From: JAVVPO01 sp036655715
GTDB lineage: Bacteria; Bacillota; Clostridia; Lachnospirales; Cellulosilyticaceae
Assembly (NCBI GenBank): GCA_036655715.1
Contig: JAVVPO010000089.1
Location: forward strand, 1 to 9,000
DNA length: 9,000 nt
Reading direction: 5' to 3'
Both the position numbers and the translations under genes were made by a program. The notes under the pieces were generated by a model that saw only the letters and a program-made list of their open reading frames with translations, was not told where the DNA came from and searched no databases. How positions within the stretch are numbered: the stretch's first letter is position 1; each line of letters begins with the position of its first letter. Positions 1 to 6,343 of the stretch are shown here, piece after piece.

Positions 1-6
1 TTTTAT

Positions 7-498
7 TTATTTATTAAAAAAAGATTCAATGATGGCTATTACTTGCTCTTGATTATCTGCAGCTACATAATAGATATAATCACCTTTTTGAACAATTGCT
101 GTATTCTCAATCTTTGGCATTTCTTCTGTCATGTACTGCTCAAATATTTGCAATTGATTGGCTTTATGTGCTTCCATAGCTGTAATGATTTTCTCTGTTT
201 GTCCTGGCTCAGCCTGAACAACAATAATCTCTGTAGCACCTTGTCTTGCTGGTGCAAGTCCTGCCAAGTCTACTACATCAGCTTCTACAAGCTCTGGATA
301 GATTGTATCAATTTCCACCTTACTTACTGGAAACACCATACCAAGACCTTCACCTGCCTCCTCTTGAATTCTAGTAATAACTGCCTCAGCATTGCCATTC
401 ATCTCATAGACTATTTCTTTTGGAGTACTTGTACAGCCCACTAAGCACATCACTAAAGATAGTACGAGGACTAATATTTTTGTTTTGATTGCTTTCAT
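7..498 (-). CDS. DUF4358 family lipoprotein
   Basis: A 163-residue secreted lipoprotein of unknown molecular function. Residues 1-21 form a lipoprotein signal peptide (basic MKAIKTK, then a hydrophobic LVLVLSLVMCLV core) ending in the lipobox LVGC, so Cys22 would be lipidated and the protein held on the outer face of the membrane. Residues about 28-160 look like the DUF4358 domain common in Clostridia: a MVFPVSKVEID segment, a conserved central EIIVVQAEPGQ strand, a long amphipathic helix (about 100-122) and a final YIYYVAADNQEQV strand and helix. The start is supported by AGAGGAA (505-511) seven bases upstream. It lies 108 bases beyond the tyrS terminator, so it probably has its own promoter in 499-605; I see no convincing -35/-10 pair there. 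Its own terminator would lie outside the window. The family name is recalled from pattern, not searched. Confidence 0.85.
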   Translation of the reverse strand: MKAIKTKILVLVLSLVMCLVGCTSTPKEIVYEMNGNAEAVITRIQEEAGEGLGMVFPVSKVEIDTIYPELVEADVVDLAGLAPARQGATEIIVVQAEPGQTEKIITAMEAHKANQLQIFEQYMTEEMPKIENTAIVQKGDYIYYVAADNQEQVIAIIESFFNK

Positions 499-605
499 AC
501 GATGTTCCTCTTTTCTACACTGTATTTATCTTTTATAGTTTTCCCAGTTATTTGCATTTAATTCCTTTGTTTTATTAGATTCTTTCTATTTTACTTACAA
601 ATAAA

Positions 606-636
606 CGCCTTATCTTTAATTACTTTAGATAAGGCG
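606..636 (-). terminator. Rho-independent terminator of tyrS
   Basis: On the minus strand, a perfect 10-bp inverted repeat (CGCCTTATCT / AGATAAGGCG) with an 11-base loop is followed by the T-rich stretch TTTATTTGT. It begins 20 bases after the tyrS stop codon. The opposite strand lacks a comparable T-run directly after the stem, so it probably acts on tyrS transcripts only. Confidence 0.85.
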
Positions 637-656
637 CTTCTCCTTTATTAACTCTT

Positions 657-1880
657 TTAGCCATTAATAATATTCTGTTCTTTATTTATCATCAACTTAA
701 CAAATTTCTTTTTCCCTATTTTCAAGACATCTTCATGAGCTAAGGGACTCTTTATATCAAGTATTTTTTCTCCGTTATTTTGAACGCCGCCTTGCTGGAC
801 TAATCGTCTAAACTCACTACTACTTGAGATAATACCTCCCTCTACTAATTGAGGGATAATATCCACTAACTGCCCGCGGTGAATCACCATCTCTGGAATA
901 TTGTCTGGTATAGCTTTTTTACTAAAAGCCTCTTCATAGTATTTCATAGCTTCATTCACATCTTCTTGTGAGTGGTAAAGTCCTGTAATAATTTGTGCTA
1001 ATTCATATTTTACATCTCTAGGATTCTTTCCCGCATCTAATGCCTCTTTAATCTCATCTATACGATCTGGATGTTCATCTGTAGCTAATTCAAAGTACTT
1101 AATAATCAGATTATCTGGTACTTCCATCACCTTTTTGAACATGATATGAGCAGGTTCACTTACACCAATGTAGTTACCTAGACTCTTACTCATCTTCTCT
1201 ATCCCGTCTAGTCCTTCTAGAATTGGCATAAACATAGCAATTTGTGAATCTCCACCCAGGGTCTTTTGAAGAGTTCTCCCCATAAGGATATTAAAAGTTT
1301 GGTCTGTTCCTCCAAGTTCTATATCTGCCTCTAAAACAACAGAGTCATAAGCTTGCATCAATGGGTAAAAAAACTCATGTATGCCTATTGGCATGTTATT
1401 TTTATAGCGTTTTTGGAAGTCATCTCTCTCCATCATACGTGCAACAGTGGTTGTCGCTGCAAGTTTTAGTACTTCTTCAAAGCTAAGCTTGCTCAGCCAT
1501 TCACTGTTAAAACGTACTTCTGTTTTATCTTTATCTAAAACTTTGAAGATTTGTTCTTGGTAAGTGAGCGCGTTGGCCTTTACTTGTTCCTCAGTCAATG
1601 CTACTCTACCCTTTGATTTACCTGTTGGATCACCAATCTTACCTGTAAAATCTCCAATAATAATAACTGCTCTATGCCCCAAATCTTGCATTTGCTTGAT
1701 TTTACGTAGTACTACGGCATGGCCTAAGTGAATATCAGGTGCACTAGGATCGAGTCCTAGCTTAATAACAAGAGGTTTATCTCCCTTTGTCTCTAGCTTT
1801 TTCTTTAAATCTTCTACGCTGACAATGGTGTCCGCACCTTTTGTCATAATTCTAATTTGTTCTTCTACTGATTTTCTCAT
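657..1880 (-). CDS. tyrS: Tyrosyl-tRNA synthetase (TyrZ-like, KMSKS type)
   Basis: Cytoplasmic class I aminoacyl-tRNA synthetase that charges tRNA-Tyr with tyrosine using ATP. Numbered from the chosen start, the Rossmann catalytic domain carries the HIGH-type signature HLGH (51-54), the tyrosine-pocket segment YPLMQAYDS (172-180), GGTDQ (190-194) and KMSKS (229-233). An S4-like RNA-binding domain follows at about 340-400 (SSSSEFRRLVQQGG). The 407-residue length is normal. KMSKS, rather than the KFGKT of the E. coli/B. subtilis TyrS branch, suggests the TyrZ-like branch. The frame can be extended to a TTG at 1889, but AAGGAGA (1891-1897) would then sit one base from the start; it is 10 bases from the ATG at 1880, which I prefer. 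Expression is controlled by the upstream tyrosine T-box, and a terminator follows at 606-636, so it is a single-gene transcript. Confidence 0.97.
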   Translation of the reverse strand: MRKSVEEQIRIMTKGADTIVSVEDLKKKLETKGDKPLVIKLGLDPSAPDIHLGHAVVLRKIKQMQDLGHRAVIIIGDFTGKIGDPTGKSKGRVALTEEQVKANALTYQEQIFKVLDKDKTEVRFNSEWLSKLSFEEVLKLAATTTVARMMERDDFQKRYKNNMPIGIHEFFYPLMQAYDSVVLEADIELGGTDQTFNILMGRTLQKTLGGDSQIAMFMPILEGLDGIEKMSKSLGNYIGVSEPAHIMFKKVMEVPDNLIIKYFELATDEHPDRIDEIKEALDAGKNPRDVKYELAQIITGLYHSQEDVNEAMKYYEEAFSKKAIPDNIPEMVIHRGQLVDIIPQLVEGGIISSSSEFRRLVQQGGVQNNGEKILDIKSPLAHEDVLKIGKKKFVKLMINKEQNIING

Positions 1881-1890
1881 TGTTTTCAAC

Positions 1891-1897
1891 TCTCCTT
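1891..1897 (-). promoter_or_regulatory. Ribosome binding site deciding the tyrS start
   Basis: AAGGAGA on the minus strand. It is 10 bases from ATG 1880 and only one base from the alternative TTG 1889. The spacing therefore favours the ATG and a 407-residue protein. Confidence 0.8.
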
Positions 1898-1956
1898 ATA
1901 CTAATTTGATTTAATATAAGCAAGTTCTATAAGATTTTAGAAGTATTTTTGGAAAC

Positions 1957-1995
1957 AAAAAACTCCCACCCTTTTGTTTCCAAAAGGACAAGAGT
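1957..1995 (-). terminator. T-box regulatory terminator of the tyrS leader
   Basis: On the minus strand, ACTCTTGTCCTTTTG (1995-1981), a GAAA loop (1980-1977) and CAAAAGGGTGGGAGT (1976-1962) form a 15-bp stem that needs four G-U wobbles. Five further T residues follow (1961-1957). It overlaps the bases needed for the antiterminator, as expected for a transcription-attenuating T-box. Confidence 0.9.
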
Positions 1996-2294
1996 ATCAT
2001 CTCGTGTTACCACCTTAAGTTTATAGACAATTCACATTGTCTACCTCTTCAAGTACACCCCTCAGGTTATACTCTAGCACTATAACGTGTGCAGGAATCC
2101 GTCACAGCCTACTAAATGTACTTGTTCGGTGTGAAGCTCAAAGATGTATTCGTAATTCCTATGCCATGCCCCTCTCATCTACCGGGTACTTTCTGTTTGG
2201 CATTACCTGAATTACTACTTGTTCTTGTCACAGCTTTTCTTCATCTTATACTCCGAAATATATTTCTATAAATCTTCGTTATGCGTATTAAATT
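1957..2294 (-). ncRNA. Tyrosine T-box riboswitch, tyrS leader
   Basis: A tRNA-sensing leader that lets tyrS be transcribed when uncharged tRNA-Tyr accumulates. Seen on the minus strand: the Stem I helix GTAATTC (2215-2209) pairs perfectly with GAATTAC (2157-2151). Below it is a specifier loop with AGTA on the 5' side (from 2219) and GAATACA on the 3' side, which places the specifier UAC (2148-2146), a tyrosine codon, before an A as usual. An apical part carries GATGAGAGG (about 2178-2170). A perfect 8-bp hairpin TAGACAAT/ATTGTCTA follows at about 2043-2024. The T-box AAGGTGGTAACACG starts at 2016; its UGGU would pair with the tRNA-Tyr acceptor end, where U matches discriminator A. The downstream CCUU can pair with AAGG to form the antiterminator, competing with the terminator at 1957-1995. 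The exact 5' end is inferred from the promoter. Confidence 0.93.
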
Positions 2295-2300
2295 ACTCTT

Positions 2301-2329
2301 ATTATATGCAACTGCTCTTCTTGTGTCAA
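2301..2329 (-). promoter_or_regulatory. Consensus vegetative promoter of the T-box/tyrS unit
   Basis: TTGACA (2329-2324), a 17-bp spacer and TATAAT (2306-2301): a perfect match to the housekeeping sigma consensus. Transcription would start near 2294, giving a leader of about 410 bases before tyrS. Such strength fits a gene whose control is by attenuation rather than initiation. Confidence 0.92.
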
Positions 2330-2354
2330 TAAAGATTTTTCGTCATCATTTTAG

Positions 2355-2450
2355 TCAATGATTACTTTTTTGTACCATTTCCTTTTCTAAAGCTCTTACT
2401 AAACGTGTTGCCAATACATCTGAATAAGTTTTTGCTTCACCTTTTTTCAT
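2355..2450 (-). CDS. Possible 31-residue small protein, unknown
   Basis: A short open frame starting ATG 2450 and ending TGA 2357-2355. It has a good ribosome site, AAAGGTGA (2457-2464), about six bases upstream. The peptide starts MKKGEAKTYSDVLATRLVRA and ends LEKEMVQKSNH. It is charged, has no signal peptide or membrane segment, and could form one amphipathic helix from about residue 9 to 27. I do not recognise it. It sits between the blaR1 stop and the tyrS promoter, whose -35 box starts 25 bases past its stop. No clear promoter is visible, so it may depend on readthrough from blaR1. It could be a real small protein or the remaining head of a decayed gene; the well-placed ribosome site is the only strong argument for it. 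Confidence 0.4.
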   Translation of the reverse strand: MKKGEAKTYSDVLATRLVRALEKEMVQKSNH

Positions 2451-2547
2451 ATGTTATCACCTTTCTTAAAAGCATATTATTTGTAGTTATTATTCACCTA
2501 TTTCATTTCATTCTATACCTGTGACTTATTACTTTTTAAGTCATTAA

Positions 2548-2562
2548 CCACCACTTCAAGTG
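2548..2562. repeat. Short hairpin ACCACT-TCA-AGTGGT
   Basis: A 6-bp stem with a 3-base loop, or equally a 15-bp palindrome with one central base. It lies 23 bases from the larger hairpin at 2586-2606. No T-run follows on either strand, so it is not a standard terminator. Confidence 0.6.
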
Positions 2563-2585
2563 GTAGTTTGATAGTTTACTCTATT

Positions 2586-2606
2586 ATCCCCAGCCTAGCT
2601 GGGGAT
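2586..2606. repeat. Strong GC-rich hairpin after blaR1
   Basis: ATCCCCAGC / GCTGGGGAT, a perfect 9-bp inverted repeat with loop CTA, starting 12 bases after the blaR1 stop. It stands out as GC-rich in an AT-rich gap. Its position suits a 3'-end structure of the blaI-blaR1 transcript, but on the minus strand it is followed by AATAGAGTAAAC and not by a T-run. It may protect the mRNA 3' end, terminate inefficiently, or belong to a small palindromic element together with the hairpin at 2548-2562. Confidence 0.65.
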
Positions 2607-2618
2607 TAAGATTGTCAT

Positions 2619-5600
2619 TTATTTCAAATCAATTGAAGTACTAATCTCCGTTCGCTCAATCCAGTTAATATTCAAAATCACATCATAACTTTCTCTATAA
2701 GGCAAATTCACACGGTAAATCGTCTGTGTATTTCCTTCTTCACCACTTATCATGCTTCCTACACTATAGTCTTTATCATCTATCTTCACACTACTTAAAT
2801 AATTAATAGCTGGATTGTCTTCTATTACTATATGAAGGTGTCCACTTTCATAGTAAAAATCCTTAATGGTCATATAGCCATCCCCTAAAGGATATGTATA
2901 AGGATATGCTCCATCTAATCTGAGACTTACGGGTTTCTCTTCATCTATTGTATAGGTATAGCCTTCTGCCTCTAGCCACAAGCTGCTATTTTCATCAAAG
3001 TAAGCTGAAGGTATGATATATTGCGTAAAATAATTCTCATAGCTTCCCCCTGCAACGCTTGGACTTTGGCTATATATCCCTTTCTGGTTTCCTTTTAGAA
3101 CAGGTTTGTAAAGACTTTCTACTTGCCTTCCCTTAGCAGTAGAACTTACTTTTATCTCCATCTTCGTCGGATCTATTGCAAGCTCCTCTAGGGTGATAGA
3201 GCCATCTTTAAAATAACTAGTACCTGTTCCTTTGTAATACTTTCCTTCTGGTATCTTTTCCCACGATATAGGTAGTGTAACTTTTGCTTTCCCTAGCATT
3301 TTTTCATCCTTATTGAGACTTACTTCAAAAACTATCTCTTTATATGCTTTAAAGGCATTTCTGTCTCCTATAAGTTCAACGCTCTTGTGAGTCGAGTCTA
3401 CATTCCAAGTACTTATACTTATATCATTCCATGAATGAACCAAGTCTAAACAATACCCTTTTTTACTTTCTTCCACTAAGCCTTCTACCTCTAATTCAAA
3501 AGCTATACGGGTTTCATCGCCAAAAATATTGCTTACACGAAGTGTGTATTCTCCTATAGGTAGCTCTAAGTCTTCAATAAGTGGCTCATACCCATTTAGC
3601 TTAGCATATTGAATACCTAGATCATAAAGGCTATCTCCTTCTTGTTTATTAAAATGAAAGATACTTACTACTTCTGAGTAATGGGATGTATATCTCATTT
3701 TAATTTGTATTAAATCACCGACTTTAATGTTATACTTCTCAATATCTTGATTTGCTAGTGTAATACTTGCATAACCAAGTCCTCTAAGCTCTATTTGGGA
3801 TTGATTTTCTCTATAAGGTTTTATCTCCTTAACCTCTCCCTCAAAGTCCATTTCTTCAATATCTATCTGTGGCTGAGGCTGCGGCTGCCCAGAGGTGGCT
3901 TCTTTGGGCATATTATTTTGAATCATATAAAGCTGATTTTCATAAGTAATCAAAGTTTCTGCTTGACCTATGAGCCCACCTTCTCTAGTCTTTACCTTCA
4001 TAGTAATCTGATTTTTCTCACCTTTCCAAAGACTCCCATCCTCTTCTTCTGGTGTCCAGTAAACCGCTGTACCATTTAATGTTTCAAAGACCTTACCTTT
4101 ATTAACAAAAGCGTTATCAGAGATTAAATCCCCACCTTTATAAGTCGTCTCTGCCACAAAGCTCCCATGCTCTGTCTCAAAAGTTTGCACCTGTTTTTCA
4201 AGAGGATTCCTACTCTTTAAAGCAATACCTAGCGTCTTACTAAGGTCTGCCTCATAAAGCTCTGCTATACCAATTACCCGCATATCTAGCTGACTAAATA
4301 ACTGAGCAAGATTCTCCTTGGACTTACCAAATTCTCTTAAATCTTGGTCCCACAGCTTCTGGACTTCACTTCTTGTATAGACAAGCTCATATGGCTTTTC
4401 TAATCCCTCTATTCCTTCTAATCTATAAGTTATTTGGTCTACATTTTCTATTAAAGTAAAAATCAACAGTGCATTTTCGTAGAAAATAGATTGAGTCAAT
4501 TCATTGGGAATGCTCATATCTAGCCAATCGTAGCTTACTGTAATACCATAAGGTTGCTCTGAAGTTTGTAGCTCTATCCCCTTGCCATACATCTCATAGC
4601 CGCATAGTTCTACCAATCCTCCTACTTTACTATTATCCCCTACATAAGGCGTCTTGAATTGCCAAGCTTTATCTACGCGCTGTACAAGTTCCTCTGCATA
4701 AGCAGACTTTTCTTCTTTTATCCCTGTAAGAAGCAGTCCACTTAATCCTACTACACATACTATGCCAAGTGCCATCACTTGCTTACGATTTTTGACAAAC
4801 CACCCTTTGCTAGCAATATGCCGAATACGGGTATGAAAACTTTTCTTATCACTGGCCATAGTAAGGACACCTTTAGCATGATGACGTTCTTTCATCAGCT
4901 CTAACACCTTAAGCAGAGTTTTGCCATAATTCTTTTGAGCCTCTACATCAAGACCTTTAAGGACTAGGTCATCTGTACAGATCTCAATATCTTGTCTCAT
5001 ACATTTAAAACAATAGAGCATCATTGGATTAAACCAATGAATAGCTTGTAATCCCAAAAGTAGTAAATTCACCCAATGATCTTTTCTCTTGTAATGAGCC
5101 ATTTCATGAAGTAGCACATATTTCAGCGCCTCATCCTCTAACGCTACTATCTTCTTGGAGATTAAAATACTAGGTTGTATGCTTCCTACAAGCGCTGGTG
5201 AACTTAGGGTATCTTGTACTCTAATGGGTAAATTTTTCCCCACACCTATCTGCCCTTTACAGATTTCAAGTAACTTTTTTAGTTCCTTTTCCTTATTAAC
5301 AGGAACACGCCTTAGCTTTCTAGAAAAAGAGTAATAACTAATACTCAAGCTTCCAGTCATGCCGATGAATCCGATAAGCCAAATAAGCTGTATCCCTTTC
5401 TTAATCCCCGATGAATCTATAGTAGCTTTTTCATTTATTTCAGAAAGTTGTCTATCTGGCATTTGTATCCCTGTTACTTGTTGTGGGATGACCTGTGCCT
5501 TTTCATCTTCTGTTCTAGTAGATAATGAGACTATCGGTCTATCTACACTCTCTAACTGCTTCACAGAAAACCGTTCTGCTACAAAAAGATTAAATAGGCT

Positions 5601-5780
5601 CAGGGAGCTCTCAGGTCCTATAGGCACTATTAGCTTAATGATTAAAATACTCCACAAAGCATAATGCCATCTAGGACTTATCCGTTGTTTTAATACACTC
5701 TTAACCAAGAGCAAAGTTACTCCCACTACACTACCATAAAAAGTTGTAAGCATTACCCATTCAAATACAGCCGTAAGCAT
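2619..5780 (-). CDS. BlaR1-like M56 membrane metalloprotease with non-PBP sensor
   Basis: A 1053-residue sensor-protease thought to inactivate the BlaI-type repressor encoded just upstream. Membrane segments lie at about 7-30, 39-55 and 131-150. A cytoplasmic M56 zinc-protease region has HEMAH (225-229) and a downstream Glu266 in DIEICTDD as likely third ligand; WFNP is at 249-252. A last membrane segment at about 334-354 leads to about 700 extracellular residues. Residues 378-500 (YVGDNSKVGGLVEL ... YGITVSYDW) resemble DUF4825. A PQPQPQ linker (633-638) follows, then an OB-like strand-rich segment (645-705), and finally 740-1053, beta-rich and loosely like the DUF4179/DUF5643 regions of anti-sigma factors. 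BlaR1 proteins are usually near 600 residues and end in a penicillin-binding domain. Here the SxxK matches (STHK 796-799, STAK 880-883) lack the other penicillin-binding motifs, so a beta-lactam sensor is unlikely. The start overlaps the blaI stop by one base (TGATG), which indicates translational coupling. Confidence 0.9.
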   Translation of the reverse strand: MLTAVFEWVMLTTFYGSVVGVTLLLVKSVLKQRISPRWHYALWSILIIKLIVPIGPESSLSLFNLFVAERFSVKQLESVDRPIVSLSTRTEDEKAQVIPQQVTGIQMPDRQLSEINEKATIDSSGIKKGIQLIWLIGFIGMTGSLSISYYSFSRKLRRVPVNKEKELKKLLEICKGQIGVGKNLPIRVQDTLSSPALVGSIQPSILISKKIVALEDEALKYVLLHEMAHYKRKDHWVNLLLLGLQAIHWFNPMMLYCFKCMRQDIEICTDDLVLKGLDVEAQKNYGKTLLKVLELMKERHHAKGVLTMASDKKSFHTRIRHIASKGWFVKNRKQVMALGIVCVVGLSGLLLTGIKEEKSAYAEELVQRVDKAWQFKTPYVGDNSKVGGLVELCGYEMYGKGIELQTSEQPYGITVSYDWLDMSIPNELTQSIFYENALLIFTLIENVDQITYRLEGIEGLEKPYELVYTRSEVQKLWDQDLREFGKSKENLAQLFSQLDMRVIGIAELYEADLSKTLGIALKSRNPLEKQVQTFETEHGSFVAETTYKGGDLISDNAFVNKGKVFETLNGTAVYWTPEEEDGSLWKGEKNQITMKVKTREGGLIGQAETLITYENQLYMIQNNMPKEATSGQPQPQPQIDIEEMDFEGEVKEIKPYRENQSQIELRGLGYASITLANQDIEKYNIKVGDLIQIKMRYTSHYSEVVSIFHFNKQEGDSLYDLGIQYAKLNGYEPLIEDLELPIGEYTLRVSNIFGDETRIAFELEVEGLVEESKKGYCLDLVHSWNDISISTWNVDSTHKSVELIGDRNAFKAYKEIVFEVSLNKDEKMLGKAKVTLPISWEKIPEGKYYKGTGTSYFKDGSITLEELAIDPTKMEIKVSSTAKGRQVESLYKPVLKGNQKGIYSQSPSVAGGSYENYFTQYIIPSAYFDENSSLWLEAEGYTYTIDEEKPVSLRLDGAYPYTYPLGDGYMTIKDFYYESGHLHIVIEDNPAINYLSSVKIDDKDYSVGSMISGEEGNTQTIYRVNLPYRESYDVILNINWIERTEISTSIDLK

Positions 5781-6160
5781 CAGTCCACCTCTTTCTCATC
5801 CAAAAGGGCTTTCAGTTCCTCTATCTCATCTTGAGAAAGCTTTTGCTCTTTTAAGAAATTCATCATCATCATTTTAACTGATCCGTTATAGATTCTTTGC
5901 AAGAATGATCTACCTACCTCCCTTTTATAATCTCCTTCCTTTACGCAAGGATAATAAATATACGCTTTGCCATCTCCTTTTTCACTTTCCACTATCCCTT
6001 TAACTACTAATCTCGTAATCAAAGTTTGAATAGTCTTAGGCTTCCAATCTGTTTGCATTGTTAACACTTCTATAATTTCACTACTTTTAACTTCACCCTT
6101 TTCCCAAATCACCTTCATCACTTCATATTCAGCTTCAGATATTTGTGGCAACTTAGTCAT
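5780..6160 (-). CDS. blaI: BlaI/MecI-family transcriptional repressor
   Basis: A 126-residue DNA-binding repressor. Residues 6-70 form the winged helix (ISEAEYEVMKVIWEKGEV, then the recognition region WKPKTIQTLITRLVVKG and wing KAYIYYPCV); 76-126 form the dimerisation helices. Asn101-Phe102 in MMMMNFLKEQKLS coincides with the N101-F102 bond cut in staphylococcal BlaI and MecI, so the inactivation site looks conserved. The frame continues to a TTG at 6232, but that TTG is part of the -35 box; AAGGAG eight bases before ATG 6160 fixes the start, and 126 residues is the usual size. It is the first gene of a two-gene operon with the BlaR1-like protease, which its stop codon overlaps. Two operators sit on its promoter, so it should repress itself. 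No beta-lactamase or PBP2a gene is nearby, so the symbol denotes family only. Confidence 0.93.
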   Translation of the reverse strand: MTKLPQISEAEYEVMKVIWEKGEVKSSEIIEVLTMQTDWKPKTIQTLITRLVVKGIVESEKGDGKAYIYYPCVKEGDYKREVGRSFLQRIYNGSVKMMMMNFLKEQKLSQDEIEELKALLDEKEVD

Positions 6161-6169
6161 CTGATTTTC

Positions 6170-6175
6170 TCCTTC
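6170..6175 (-). promoter_or_regulatory. Ribosome binding site deciding the blaI start
   Basis: AAGGAG on the minus strand, eight bases before ATG 6160, in ideal position. It removes 24 residues from the longest open frame. Confidence 0.85.
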
Positions 6176-6183
6176 TAGTTGGA

Positions 6184-6195
6184 TTACATTTGTAA
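6184..6195. promoter_or_regulatory. BlaI operator 1 (promoter-distal)
   Basis: TTACA-TT-TGTAA, a perfect 12-bp dyad of the TACAnnTGTA type recognised by BlaI/MecI proteins. It lies downstream of the -10 element around the expected transcription start. Its centre is 23 bp from that of operator 2, so two dimers would lie on nearly the same helix face. Confidence 0.85.
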
Positions 6196-6203
6196 ATATA
6201 TTT

Positions 6204-6232
6204 AGATTACATCTGTAATCCGAATTTGTCAA
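6204..6232 (-). promoter_or_regulatory. Promoter of the blaI-blaR1 operon
   Basis: TTGACA (6232-6227), a 17-bp spacer and TAATCT (6209-6204), a -10 that keeps the key T, A and final T. Transcription would begin near 6197, leaving a leader of about 36 bases. Operator 2 fills the spacer and reaches into the -10; operator 1 lies just downstream, so repressor binding would exclude polymerase. Confidence 0.8.
6205..6220. promoter_or_regulatory. BlaI operator 2 (in the promoter spacer)
   Basis: GATTACA-TC-TGTAATC is a perfect 16-bp dyad, stronger than operator 1, and matches the known BlaI/MecI box closely. It occupies the region between the -35 and -10 elements of the blaI promoter. Confidence 0.9.
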
Positions 6233-6292
6233 TTATTATAAACTAAATATTTAATTCTATTTTTCAAAAGTACTAAATTATCATCTAAATAT

Positions 6293-6331
6293 AAAAAATA
6301 CAATACATAATCCGATAGCCTCACGTATTGT
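6293..6331 (-). terminator. Rho-independent terminator of merR
   Basis: On the minus strand ACAATACGTGA pairs with TTATGTATTGT (11 bp including two G-U pairs) around a 10-base loop and is followed by ATTTTTT. It lies 12 bases after the merR stop. The stem is AU-rich, so efficiency is uncertain, but it separates merR from the blaI promoter 61 bases further on. Confidence 0.75.
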
Positions 6332-6343
6332 CTCTATATTATT

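Noticed and set aside
43..444. Plus-strand open frame opposite the DUF4358 lipoprotein
   Set aside because: It lies wholly antisense to a gene with clear lipobox, domain pattern and ribosome site. Its translation is rich in Cys, Leu and Ile as expected for a shadow frame, and it has no ribosome site.
1881..1889. TTG start giving a three-residue longer tyrosyl-tRNA synthetase
   Set aside because: The ribosome site would be one base from the TTG; the ATG at 1880 has workable spacing.
2451..2620. CRISPR array or tandem repeat in the gap after blaR1
   Set aside because: The two hairpins differ in sequence and there are no regularly spaced direct repeats.
3384..3420. SxxK (STHK) as a penicillin-binding active site in the sensor
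   Set aside because: It is an isolated match without the second and third motifs in suitable positions; such four-residue patterns occur by chance in a 700-residue domain.
3795..4079. Plus-strand open frame inside the BlaR1-like gene
   Set aside because: Antisense to a continuous long reading frame. The apparent hydrophobicity is the complement of charged codons; no start signals.
5359..5664. Plus-strand open frame opposite the protease N-terminal region
   Set aside because: Antisense to membrane segment coding sequence, no ribosome site, no recognisable motif.
6161..6232. TTG start giving a 150-residue BlaI-type protein
   Set aside because: That TTG is part of the TTGACA promoter element, so it would not be transcribed; the extra residues would cover both operators and match nothing in the family.
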